Part shown: positions 5,407 through 13,163 of the stretch, piece by piece
How the letters are laid out: every line of letters starts with the position of its first letter
How positions within the stretch are numbered: the stretch's first letter is position 1
Origin: Chloroflexota bacterium
GTDB taxonomy: Bacteria; Chloroflexota; Limnocylindria; Limnocylindrales; CSP1-4
Length of the DNA stretch: 14,954 nucleotides
Reading direction: 5' to 3'
NCBI GenBank assembly: GCA_003158495.1
Contig: PMJT01000270.1
Location: 1,296 to 16,249 of the forward strand
Made by a program: the position numbers and the translations under genes
The notes under the pieces: generated by a model
Seen by the model: only the letters and a program-made list of their open reading frames with translations
Databases searched by the model: none
Told to the model about the DNA's origin: nothing

Positions 5407-8232
5407 CTAGGCGGCTTCCTTCCTGGACGGGACATTGCGCCGGACCCTGGACACATCGACGGCGGCCGGATTGTCGTTCGCGACCGCCTGGCGCCGATCG
5501 CCGGGGCCCAGGTTGGCCTGACCGGAGCTGTCGAGCATTTCGGCCCAGTCATCCGCCCCGAGCGGCTTGGCGAAGAAGAAGCCCTGGCCCAACTCACAGC
5601 CCAGTGTTCTGAGCGTCTCGGCCTGGTCGTCGGCCTCGATGCCCTCGGCGACGGTCTGGATCCGCATCGCCTTCCCGAGCTCGATGATTCCTCGGGCGAT
5701 GGCAGATTCGACGCCCTCACGGGCCACGTCGTCGACGAACGACTTGTCGATCTTGACGATGTCGATGGGGAAGCGCCGGAGGTGGCTCAGCGACGAGTAG
5801 CCGGAGCCGAAGTCGTCCAGGGCCACCCGCACGCCGAGGTCCCGGATGTGGGCCAGCGCCGACGCTGCGGCGATCGGGTCGGCCATCAGGACCGTCTCGG
5901 TGACTTCCAGGACCAGCCAGCTGGCCCGGATGCCGGACTCGTCGACAGCGGCTGCGACTTCGTCGGCAATCATGTCTCGCACGAGCTGGCGGCTCGACAG
6001 GTTCACGTTCATGACGAACGGCTCGCCGCCGCCGCGAAGCCGCTGCCATTCGGCGAGTTGGTGGCAGGCCTGCCGGAGCACCCAGCCGCCGAGCGGAACG
6101 ATCAGGCCGGTCTCCTCTGCGAGAGGGATGAACTCGTCCGGGAGAACGAGACCGCGGGTAGGGTGCTGCCAGCGGACCAGCGCTTCCGCGCCGATGACCT
6201 CGCCTGATTGGAGGTTGACGATCGGCTGGTAGTAGACCACGAACTCGTTGCGGTCGATCGCGCGCCGCAGTTCCGCCTCGAGCCCGAGGCGGGCCACGAC
6301 GACGTCGTGCATCGCGGGCTCGAAGACCTCGAAACGCGCCTTGCCCTTCGACTTGGCCGTGTACATGGCCACGTCGGCGTTTCGGAGCAGCTCGCCCGCG
6401 GTGTCGCCGTCCTGGCGGACGGCGATGCCGATGCTGGCGCTGACGTAGACCTCCTGGCCGAGGACCCAGAACGGCGTACCCAGGGCGGCCCGGATTCGTT
6501 CCGCGACGCGGGCGGCAGCGGTCACGTCGGCGTCTTCGAGCAGGACCGCGAACTCGTCACCGCCAAGCCGGGCGGCCGTATCCTCGGGGCGCAGCGTCGA
6601 TCGAACGCGATGGGCCGTCTCGACCAGCACGTGGTCGCCTGCCGCATGGCCGAGGCTGTCGTTGATCGTCTTGAAGTTGTCCAGGTCTATGAAGAGCACG
6701 GCGGTGTCGGCCATGGTGCGTCGATCGAGGGCATGTTCGACCCGCTCCCGGAACAGGCTGCGGTTGGCCAGCCTGGTCAGCGGGTCGTGGAAGGCCTGGA
6801 ATGTGAGCTTCTGCTCGAGGGCCTTTCGTTCCTGCAGGTCGCGCGTGTTGAGCACGACTCCGGTCGTGTCGAAGTCGCCCGTGCCGCTGCTGGCGACTGT
6901 TTCCACGGGCAGCCAGGTGCCGTCGGATTGGCGGATGCGCCACTCGCCGCTGGCCCGACGACCCGGCGATGCCATTGCCCGGCCGACCAGCGCGGCCAGC
7001 TCGGGCGCATCTTCCGGATGAGCCAGGTCCGTGAGCATCGTCCCGAGTAGCCGCCCCGACGGCGAATGCAGGAGGCGCTCCACGGAGGGGCTGACGTAGT
7101 CGATCTTGCCCCGAGAGTCGACGGCCATTATGAAGTCCGACGAGTTCCGAACCAGCCAGCCGAAGCGGGCTTCCGTCTTGCGGCGGGCCGTATCGGCCTG
7201 GACCGCGTCGCGCACCGTGAAGAACTGCCGGATGACCACGAGCACGCTCAGGCCCAGGCAGCCGACCGCGACCACGAGGTATTGGGTGGCCATATTGACG
7301 ATGAGCGCGGTCAGGGGCCACGATCCGATGAACACGGCAGCATAGAAGAGCGGGCTGGGTCCGTTCTCGCGAGCGGGCTCGACGTGCTGGTTGCGGGCCT
7401 GTTGCTCCAGCCGGAATGCGACGATCAGCGAAACGCGGAAGAGAGCCAATGCGACCTGGGCGACGGTCGCGGTCCGGTCACTCGGCGCGCCGAGGCCGGC
7501 GTCCGCGATGAAACCGACGACCGCCGCGGCACAGCCAAGTACGAAGACCGTGGCGGCTCGCGACGATATGCCTTCTGTCGGCCGCAGGGCGATGCGGGCC
7601 AGGGCCGCGATGGCCGCAACAGCGAAGGCGCCGGCGGTGAGCCGGGCATTGAGCTCCGGCCCGACGGCGGGCGGCAGCCCTTCGAGTACGAAGTACCAGA
7701 GCGCCAGCGTCGCAATGACGACGATCCCGCCAAGGTCGAGGAGGTACTGGCTGATCCACCTCGTGGGCACATTGGACGCCGGCCTGAAGAGCAGCGCGGC
7801 AGCGCCGATGAGCAGCAGCGGAACCGAGTCGGCGAGAGCCGCCGAGGCCGGAGCCGGTCCGGCGGAATTGTCGGTGGCGAGGCGGATCCAATCGCCGACG
7901 ACCATGGCTAGGCCGGCAAGGCCGACGAGGCGCCAGGAAAGGCAGTCACGAGACTCGAGATGGTCGTCGCGAGCGAGGATGATCCCGGCCGCGAAGACGC
8001 CGACGCCCGTAGGCATCAGCCACAGGTCGGTCACCAGGGTGTGGCCGTCGGGTTCCCGGCCCGTCGCCGCCGCGAGGATCACGTACACCGCGACCCAGAG
8101 CAGCGCGCCGAGCAGCACGAAATCCCGTCCCGGCGCGACTCGGGCCATACGCTCGCGGAGAGAGTGCAGGCCGGTGGCCACGAATCCGGAAACGGGAGTC
8201 TCCTTCGCCCCGATAACGTGGTTGCTGTTCAT
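5407..8232 (-). CDS. Membrane PAS-GGDEF-EAL protein (cyclic-di-GMP synthesis/hydrolysis)
   Basis: A 941-residue signalling protein. Roughly nine or ten hydrophobic segments between residues 38 and 335 form an N-terminal membrane domain of no family I recognise. A PAS domain follows at about 355-465. The diguanylate cyclase domain (about 478-640) has DPLTRLANR, the GGDEF signature at 557-561 and an RxxD inhibitory site at 548-551, five residues upstream. The phosphodiesterase domain (about 650-895) has EAL at 683-685, Asn744 in NVNLS, Glu776 in LEVTET, DDFGSGYSSL at 806-815, KIDK at 827-830 and Glu863 in AEGIE. Both domains therefore look catalytically complete, and cyclase activity should be product-inhibited. 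Net direction cannot be told from sequence. It lies 104 bases after the aro operon's last gene on the same strand. The start is less certain: the purine-rich GAAAGG abuts the ATG, and the next Met is residue 29. Confidence 0.95.
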   Translation of the reverse strand: MNSNHVIGAKETPVSGFVATGLHSLRERMARVAPGRDFVLLGALLWVAVYVILAAATGREPDGHTLVTDLWLMPTGVGVFAAGIILARDDHLESRDCLSWRLVGLAGLAMVVGDWIRLATDNSAGPAPASAALADSVPLLLIGAAALLFRPASNVPTRWISQYLLDLGGIVVIATLALWYFVLEGLPPAVGPELNARLTAGAFAVAAIAALARIALRPTEGISSRAATVFVLGCAAAVVGFIADAGLGAPSDRTATVAQVALALFRVSLIVAFRLEQQARNQHVEPARENGPSPLFYAAVFIGSWPLTALIVNMATQYLVVAVGCLGLSVLVVIRQFFTVRDAVQADTARRKTEARFGWLVRNSSDFIMAVDSRGKIDYVSPSVERLLHSPSGRLLGTMLTDLAHPEDAPELAALVGRAMASPGRRASGEWRIRQSDGTWLPVETVASSGTGDFDTTGVVLNTRDLQERKALEQKLTFQAFHDPLTRLANRSLFRERVEHALDRRTMADTAVLFIDLDNFKTINDSLGHAAGDHVLVETAHRVRSTLRPEDTAARLGGDEFAVLLEDADVTAAARVAERIRAALGTPFWVLGQEVYVSASIGIAVRQDGDTAGELLRNADVAMYTAKSKGKARFEVFEPAMHDVVVARLGLEAELRRAIDRNEFVVYYQPIVNLQSGEVIGAEALVRWQHPTRGLVLPDEFIPLAEETGLIVPLGGWVLRQACHQLAEWQRLRGGGEPFVMNVNLSSRQLVRDMIADEVAAAVDESGIRASWLVLEVTETVLMADPIAAASALAHIRDLGVRVALDDFGSGYSSLSHLRRFPIDIVKIDKSFVDDVAREGVESAIARGIIELGKAMRIQTVAEGIEADDQAETLRTLGCELGQGFFFAKPLGADDWAEMLDSSGQANLGPGDRRQAVANDNPAAVDVSRVRRNVPSRKEAA

Positions 8233-8336
8233 CCTTTCAAGAAGTCGGAAGGATGAGCCAGATACCTGAACGCCGAATCTTGCGGCGGGAACATTTCGGC
8301 CCAGTGAGCCGCCACGCCGGGCGAAAGAAGCGGCGA

Positions 8337-8519
8337 TCAGCCTCGCTGCGCGTCGCTGTCGTCTTGGCGCCGTCCGAGCAGGCGCCGGACGAACCTGGAT
8401 CGCCCGCCCGGCACGAGCCGTGCTGCGAGCGCTACGACGACGGCCCCCACGAAGAGGCCGAGAAGGGCCGTCATCGTCAGGGTGCGGGCCTTGCGACTAT
8501 CGACTCCGAGTTTGGGCAT
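8337..8519 (-). CDS. Small single-pass membrane protein at the end of the aro operon
   Basis: A 60-residue protein of unknown function. Residues 1-14 are polar and basic, about 15-35 form one hydrophobic helix rich in Leu, Ala and Val, and the tail from about 36 is strongly basic with runs of Arg. Because both flanks are positively charged, orientation is uncertain. The start lies seven bases after the chorismate mutase stop, with TGAGGA (overlapping that stop) four bases before the ATG, which argues for a real, coupled gene. No family is recognised. It is the last gene before a 104-base gap. Confidence 0.6.
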   Translation of the reverse strand: MPKLGVDSRKARTLTMTALLGLFVGAVVVALAARLVPGGRSRFVRRLLGRRQDDSDAQRG

Positions 8520-8526
8520 CGATTCC

Positions 8527-8823
8527 TCAATCGGCCTGTCCGGGCCTGGAGCCCGACTGCTCGAACTCCTCGAGACGCTTGATAGTGTCGATGAGTTGGC
8601 GGTAGAGCGCCAGCAGCGCGTCCTGGGGCAGCGGCCCTTCGTTGGCCATGGCCACGCGGACCATGACTTCGCGTTCGCGTTCGGCGTCGGCGATCGGCCG
8701 TCCGTTTCGGGCCTTGGCGTTGCCGGCCTTCAGGCCGAGCCTTGCCCGCCGGTTGAGCAGTCCTACGATTTGGCGATCCAGGGCGTCGATCTCCGCACGG
8801 AGAGCGTCGAGGTCGTCGGTCAT
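8527..8823 (-). CDS. Chorismate mutase, monofunctional AroQ class
   Basis: Rearranges chorismate to prephenate, the branch toward phenylalanine and tyrosine. The 98-residue all-helical sequence fits the AroQ-class mutase fold. The first helix carries LRAEIDALDRQIVGLLNRRA with the expected arginines. Next come GNAKARNGRP with the substrate-binding lysine, ADAEREREV with the Asp/Arg/Glu cluster of the active site, and a last helix YRQLIDTIKRLEE. It is not fused to prephenate dehydratase, dehydrogenase or DAHP synthase. The ATG at 8823 overlaps the last base of the upstream aroQ stop (TGATG). A GTG directly before it at 8826 would give one more residue. No clear Shine-Dalgarno is visible, so translation probably depends on coupling to aroQ. 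'AroQ class' is a fold name and is distinct from the neighbouring dehydroquinase gene aroQ. Confidence 0.93.
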   Translation of the reverse strand: MTDDLDALRAEIDALDRQIVGLLNRRARLGLKAGNAKARNGRPIADAEREREVMVRVAMANEGPLPQDALLALYRQLIDTIKRLEEFEQSGSRPGQAD

Positions 8824-9263
8824 CACGCGGCGCCGTGCCCGGTCCGGCCGGCGATGTAGTCGAGGGCCATGTCGTAGCCCGCGACTCCTTTTCCGACGAT
8901 CCGCTCCGAGGCGATGTCGCGGAGGTAGTTGACGTGGCGGAACGGCTCCCGTTCGCCCGGGTCCGAAACATGGACTTCTACGAACGGACTGCCGATCCCC
9001 TTGAGGGCGTCCCTCAACGAGATGCTGGTGTGGGTCAATCCGCCGGCATTGACGATCGCCCAGTCGAAGTCACGCTGGTGGAGGCGGTCTATCAGCGCGC
9101 CTTCGTGGTTCGACTGGAAGCAGTCGATCTCCAGGCCCAACTCCGCGGCGCGCCGACGGAGGCGTTCCTCGATCGCGGGGAGTGTCGTGTTTCCGTAGAT
9201 CTCCGGCTCGCGTGTCCCGAGCAGGTTCAGGTTCGGGCCGTTGAGGAGGAGCACCCGCGTCAT
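8823..9263 (-). CDS. aroQ: 3-dehydroquinate dehydratase, type II
   Basis: Third shikimate step, dehydrating 3-dehydroquinate to 3-dehydroshikimate through the type II (dodecameric, no Schiff base) mechanism. The 146 residues match the family's usual size. Visible signatures are NGPNLNLLG at 8-16 and the lid with Arg18 and catalytic Tyr23 (TREPEIYG). FQSNHEGAL at 49-57, VNAGGLTHTS at 71-80, VEVHVS with catalytic His98, and the REPFRH segment follow. SDPGERE replaces the more common SNIHARE-type sequence after the histidine. The start overlaps the aroKB stop by 4 nt (ATGA), with GGAGG ten bases upstream inside aroKB. Confidence 0.97.
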   Translation of the reverse strand: MTRVLLLNGPNLNLLGTREPEIYGNTTLPAIEERLRRRAAELGLEIDCFQSNHEGALIDRLHQRDFDWAIVNAGGLTHTSISLRDALKGIGSPFVEVHVSDPGEREPFRHVNYLRDIASERIVGKGVAGYDMALDYIAGRTGHGAA

Positions 9264-10936
9264 GAGATGACCGCCTCCGATGGCGTCGCCTGGTCGAATT
9301 TGGGCCGGCCTCCGGACGCCAGGCGCAGCGCGGCGGCCAGACCCGCCTGCACGGCCGCCGCCGGAACGTCCGAGCGGATCGCGACGCCCGACTCCGTCGG
9401 CAGGACCCAGTTGAGCTTGCCCAGGGCATGTTTCTTGTCGCTGGCCATGTGCTCGATGACGGCTTCGGGAGTGACGACCGGTGGCTCGACGCCCAGGCCC
9501 AGTTCATCCAGCAGTCGCTCGACGCGCTCGGCCCGCGCGGCCGTGGTCAGACCCATCGCCAAAGAGGTCGCGAAGGCGCCGCGCAGGCCGTATGCCACCG
9601 CCTCGCCGTGCAGGATCGCCTTGTACCCGGCGGCGGCCTCGATGCCGTGCCCGATGGTGTGGCCGAGGTTCAGCGTCATGCGCACGTTCGCCTCGCGCGC
9701 GTCCGCGGTCACGACCTCCACCTTCGCCCAGGCGCAGCGCTCGACAATCTCGGCCACGGCGCCCGACTCGATCGCCTCGGGACCGCCGAGGGCATAAGCA
9801 GCTCCCTGTTCCTCGACCAGTTCGAGCAGCCGCTCGTCGCCGAGGACAGCCATCTTGACCACCTCGCCGAGGGCGGCGCGCCGCTGGCGGACCGGCAGCG
9901 TGGCGTTGAACGACACGTCGGCGATGAAGGCGGCGGGCTGATGGAACGCGCCGACGAGGTTCTTGCCCTCGGGGATGTCCACCGCCGTCTTGCCGCCGAG
10001 GGCCGCGTCGATCTGGCCGACGAGCGTCGTCGGGACCTGGATGATCGGCACGCCCCGCAGGTAAGTGGCGGCGACAAAGCCCGCGGCGTCGGTCAGGGCG
10101 CCGCCGCCGATCGCGACCAGCGTTTCCTTGCGGTCCACGTGGAGCCGGGCCAGCTGCCGGCATGCGCCCTCGACGACGCGCATCCGCTTGGCGCGCTCGC
10201 CGCGCGGCAGGAGGATCCTCTCCACTGGCCAGCCGCCCGCCGCCAGCGCATCGGCAATGGCCGCGCCGGCGACTTCCCACGTACGCGGCTCGGCGATCAG
10301 GATTGCCCGGCGCGCCTGGGCCCGGTTCAGCGCGGCTGCAATGGCCGGGGCCGCGTTGCCGTAGCCGATCTCCACGTGTCCGATGGCAGTGTCGGCCCGG
10401 AGCAGGGTGACCGCGGGGCTGGGCCCATCGCCGATCCGCTCCTCTAAGACGCGCAGTATCGCCTCGACGTTGGCCGTACCGCTGATCGGGAACGCGGGGG
10501 CGTAGAAGCGGGTACGGTCTGCGGCCAGCTTCTTGAGCGTGGGCACGGTGTCACGTCCGGCGACGAGCGGACGGACGTTGGAGCTCTTGATCAGGCGGCT
10601 GGCGAGGATCTCGGCCGAGCTGTCCAACCACACGGGGAAGCGGCCGCGATACAGCAGCCAGCGGTTGCGCGGGTCGATGATCGTCCCGCCGCCTGAAGCG
10701 ATGACTCGCCGCAGCTCCGGGTCCGGGTCCGCCGGACCCAGCGAAAGGACGGCCTCGCGTTCGTAACGGCGGAAACCGGCCTCGCCCTCCTTGGCGAATA
10801 TCTCCGGCACCGGCCTGCCGACGCGATGCTCGATGAGATCGTCGAGGTCGATGAACTGGGCATGGTGCCGGCCGGCCAGGCGCCGTCCCACGGCGCTCTT
10901 TCCGCTGCCCGGAAGCCCGACGAGCACGAGATCCAC
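9260..10936 (-). CDS. aroKB: Shikimate kinase-3-dehydroquinate synthase fusion
   Basis: A 558-residue bifunctional enzyme. The shikimate kinase domain (about 1-172) has the Walker A loop GLPGSGKS at 7-14, DLDD at 30-33, Arg57 and SGGG at 81-84 for shikimate binding, and the lid segment NVRPLVAG near 120-127. It phosphorylates shikimate (step five). The dehydroquinate synthase domain (about 175-545) makes 3-dehydroquinate from DAHP (step two) using NAD and a divalent metal. It shows IGGGALTD at 276-283, ALGGKT at 312-317, and metal ligands Glu358 (GEVVKM), His426 (LNLGHTIGH) and His443 (LHGEAV). Both domains look intact, although the steps they catalyse are not consecutive. The same AroK-AroB fusion is known in Thermotoga. 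The start is GTG, only three bases after the aroC stop and with a poor ribosome site, so coupling to aroC is likely. Confidence 0.97.
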   Translation of the reverse strand: MDLVLVGLPGSGKSAVGRRLAGRHHAQFIDLDDLIEHRVGRPVPEIFAKEGEAGFRRYEREAVLSLGPADPDPELRRVIASGGGTIIDPRNRWLLYRGRFPVWLDSSAEILASRLIKSSNVRPLVAGRDTVPTLKKLAADRTRFYAPAFPISGTANVEAILRVLEERIGDGPSPAVTLLRADTAIGHVEIGYGNAAPAIAAALNRAQARRAILIAEPRTWEVAGAAIADALAAGGWPVERILLPRGERAKRMRVVEGACRQLARLHVDRKETLVAIGGGALTDAAGFVAATYLRGVPIIQVPTTLVGQIDAALGGKTAVDIPEGKNLVGAFHQPAAFIADVSFNATLPVRQRRAALGEVVKMAVLGDERLLELVEEQGAAYALGGPEAIESGAVAEIVERCAWAKVEVVTADAREANVRMTLNLGHTIGHGIEAAAGYKAILHGEAVAYGLRGAFATSLAMGLTTAARAERVERLLDELGLGVEPPVVTPEAVIEHMASDKKHALGKLNWVLPTESGVAIRSDVPAAAVQAGLAAALRLASGGRPKFDQATPSEAVIS

Positions 10937-10939
10937 GTC

Positions 10940-12217
10940 CTACTCGCTTTCCGTGGGGGCCGCGCCGCCCGGGCGCCGGCCGGAGGCAGGGGCGACGCCC
11001 GCGGCCGGGCCATTTGCCAGCCGGTCGCGGTACCGGCCCAGGTTGTCGAGCGTTTCCGCAAGTGAATCGCCGCCGAACTTGTCGAGAACCGCGTCGGCGA
11101 GGATCAGGCACACCATCGCCTCGGCCACGACGCCCGTGGCGGGGACGACGCAGATGTCGCTGCGCTCGTAGTGGCCCTTCTCGACTGGTTCGCCCGTGAT
11201 CAGATCTGCCGAGGGCAGGGGACGGGGGAGCGTGGAGATGGGTTTGACCGCGCCGCGGATCACGATCGGCTGGCCGTTGGAGATGCCGCCCTCGAGGCCG
11301 CCGGCGTTGTTTGTGCGGCGGGCCCAGTTACCGGCGGCGTCGCGGCCCTCGATCACGTCCATTACCTCGGATCCGGGCCGCCGTGTCTGCTCGAACCCGA
11401 GCCCGAACTCGACGCCCTTGACGATCGGGATGCTCATGACCGCGCCGGCGAGCGCCGCATCCAGGCGGCGGTCCCACTGGACGTAGCTCCCGAGCCCGAT
11501 CGGCAGTCCGGTGGCCACGAGTTCGAAGACGCCGCCCATCGTGTCGCCGGCGCCGCGCGCCTCGTCTATCCGGGCGATCATCCGCTCTTCGGCGGCCGGG
11601 TCCGGGCAGCGAAGCGGGCTCGCCTCGGCCTCCTCGCGGCTGCGCGCAGCGGCGGCCCGGTCGTATGCGATGCCGCCGACTTCCGCGGTGAACGACCAGA
11701 CATCGATCCCGAGCCGGGCGAGGAACGCGCGCGCAACGGCGCCCGCGGCCACTCGGGCTGCCGTCTCGCGAGCCGAGGCCCGCTCCAGCACGTTTCGGAC
11801 GTCGCTGAACCCGTACTTGGCGGCCCCGGCGAGGTCGGCGTGGCCGGCCCGGAGCTTCGTGATCGGCGTTGCCTTCTTGTCTCCGGCTTCGATCATCGCC
11901 GCCAGCTCCGCGGCTTCGTCGTCGTCGAGCGGCTCGACCTGCATCACTCGGGTCCAGTTGACCCAGTCGCGGTTGCGAATCAGCAGCAGGATCGGCGAGC
12001 CGAGGGTCAGCCCGTGGCGGACGCCACTCAGAATCTCGGCCCGGTCCTGCTCGATGGAAGTGCTGCGAGCGCCGCGGCCGTAGCCACGCTGGCGCCGGGC
12101 GAGATCGACCGCGATCTCATCCGCGGTTATGGGCAGCCCGGCAGGTATCCCCTCGACCGTGGCCGAGAGGGCGGGGCCGTGCGATTCCCCGGCGGTCAGG
12201 AATCGGAGGCGGACCAT
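10940..12217 (-). CDS. aroC: Chorismate synthase
   Basis: Last shikimate step: removes phosphate from EPSP to give chorismate, using reduced FMN without net redox change. Family signatures, numbered from the chosen start, are GESHG at 10-14, RRQRGYGRG at 41-49, SGVRHGLTLGSPI at 64-76, SARETAARVAAGAVAR from 148, GDTMGGVFE, and RSDICVVPA near the C-terminus. The basic substrate- and flavin-binding residues in these blocks are present. I chose the ATG at 12217 (425 residues, starting MVRLRFLTAGESHG) because family members begin right at this strand. It sits 13 bases after the aroE stop, with a weak GAGG upstream. The frame also extends to a GTG at 12256, which would overlap aroE by 26 bases. The C-terminal 25-30 residues are low-complexity Gly/Ala/Pro. 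Confidence 0.96.
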   Translation of the reverse strand: MVRLRFLTAGESHGPALSATVEGIPAGLPITADEIAVDLARRQRGYGRGARSTSIEQDRAEILSGVRHGLTLGSPILLLIRNRDWVNWTRVMQVEPLDDDEAAELAAMIEAGDKKATPITKLRAGHADLAGAAKYGFSDVRNVLERASARETAARVAAGAVARAFLARLGIDVWSFTAEVGGIAYDRAAAARSREEAEASPLRCPDPAAEERMIARIDEARGAGDTMGGVFELVATGLPIGLGSYVQWDRRLDAALAGAVMSIPIVKGVEFGLGFEQTRRPGSEVMDVIEGRDAAGNWARRTNNAGGLEGGISNGQPIVIRGAVKPISTLPRPLPSADLITGEPVEKGHYERSDICVVPATGVVAEAMVCLILADAVLDKFGGDSLAETLDNLGRYRDRLANGPAAGVAPASGRRPGGAAPTESE

Positions 12218-12230
12218 CGGACGGCCGGCC

Positions 12231-13163
12231 TCAGGCGGACTGTCCGGCGGCCGCACCGCCGGTCGTATCGGCCACGCCTGGAGCCGCTGCCGATCCCATA
12301 TCTACGGGCAGCGGCCGAACGCCGTGCTCCCGGGCGCGGTCCAGTTCGGCCTGCATCACGTCGATCGGTGCCGGCTTGCCGGTCCAGAGTTCGAAGGCGC
12401 GGGCGCCCTGCTGGAGGAGCATCAGTTCGCCCCCCATGACGGTGTCGCGGGCCGATGTCGCGTCCTTGAGGAGCTGGGTAAGCGGCGGGTTGTAGATGAG
12501 GTCGATCACGAAGAGGTCCGGCGGCAGCAGCTCCGCCGGGATCGGCGTTTCACCGGGCGCCATGCCGAGCGCGGTCGCATTGACCAGGACCTTGGTCTTG
12601 GACAGTTCGGCCTCGAGGACCGACTCGTGCCACGGCATCGCCCGCAGGTCCATGTGCGAGGCGCTGCGGTTGAAGTGGCGGACCAGGGCCTCGGCCCGGT
12701 GGAGGTGGCGGTTGAAGATGACGATCCGCTGGAACCCGTCGCTTATCAGCGCGCTGACCACGGCTCGCGACGCGCCGCCGGCGCCGAGAACCACCGCGTG
12801 GCGGGGCATCTTCTGGCGTCCGACGATCTTGTCCAGGGCCGCCTTGAACCCGGTCACATCCGTGTTGTGGCCGACGAGCTTCTTGCCTTCCCGAGCGATG
12901 ACGTTGACAGCGCCGGTAGCCTGGGCGTCCTCCGTGAGCCGGTCCATCATCGGGACCACGTGTTCCTTGTGAGGAATGGTCACGTTGGCCCCGAGGAAGT
13001 CGTCGCCCCGGAGCTCGGCGATCGCCTCGGCAAGGTCGATCTGGCGCCGATCCCACAGCTCGTACCGGGCGTCGACCCCAAGGGCGTCGAAGGCAGCCTG
13101 CTGCATGCCGCCCGAGAAGGAATGGGCGACCGGGTGACCGATGAGGACGACTCGATTGGTCAT
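12231..13163 (-). CDS. aroE: Shikimate 5-dehydrogenase
   Basis: Reduces 3-dehydroshikimate to shikimate with NADPH (step four). The substrate domain has GHPVAHSFS at 9-17, NVTIPHK with catalytic Lys66 and GHNTD with Asp102. The Rossmann domain has GAGGASRA at 127-134 and NRHLHR at 151-156, the latter fitting NADP phosphate binding. Downstream are NATALGM, DLIYNPPLT and GGELMLLQQGA, all family blocks. Unusual features are SGGMQQ (18-22 region) where most relatives have SPxxHN or SPxxHQ, and a C-terminal extension of about 35 residues rich in Ala and Gly. The ATG overlaps the aroA stop by 4 nt, with GGAAAGG eight bases upstream, indicating coupling. Confidence 0.96.
   Translation of the reverse strand: MTNRVVLIGHPVAHSFSGGMQQAAFDALGVDARYELWDRRQIDLAEAIAELRGDDFLGANVTIPHKEHVVPMMDRLTEDAQATGAVNVIAREGKKLVGHNTDVTGFKAALDKIVGRQKMPRHAVVLGAGGASRAVVSALISDGFQRIVIFNRHLHRAEALVRHFNRSASHMDLRAMPWHESVLEAELSKTKVLVNATALGMAPGETPIPAELLPPDLFVIDLIYNPPLTQLLKDATSARDTVMGGELMLLQQGARAFELWTGKPAPIDVMQAELDRAREHGVRPLPVDMGSAAAPGVADTTGGAAAGQSA

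Noticed and set aside
6208..7050. Plus-strand frames opposite the GGDEF-EAL gene
   Set aside because: The minus-strand protein has intact catalytic motifs throughout this interval, so these are shadows.
8271..8287. Small stem (CGCCG/CGGCG, 7-nt loop) in the gap before the GGDEF-EAL gene, considered as a terminator or cyclic-di-GMP riboswitch
   Set aside because: Five base pairs with no T-tract, and no GEMM-type riboswitch core was seen; too weak in GC-rich DNA.
11171..12439. 422-codon plus-strand frame opposite aroC and aroE
   Set aside because: Antisense shadow of two certain genes, with a Gly/Arg/Asp-rich composition and no recognisable motif.
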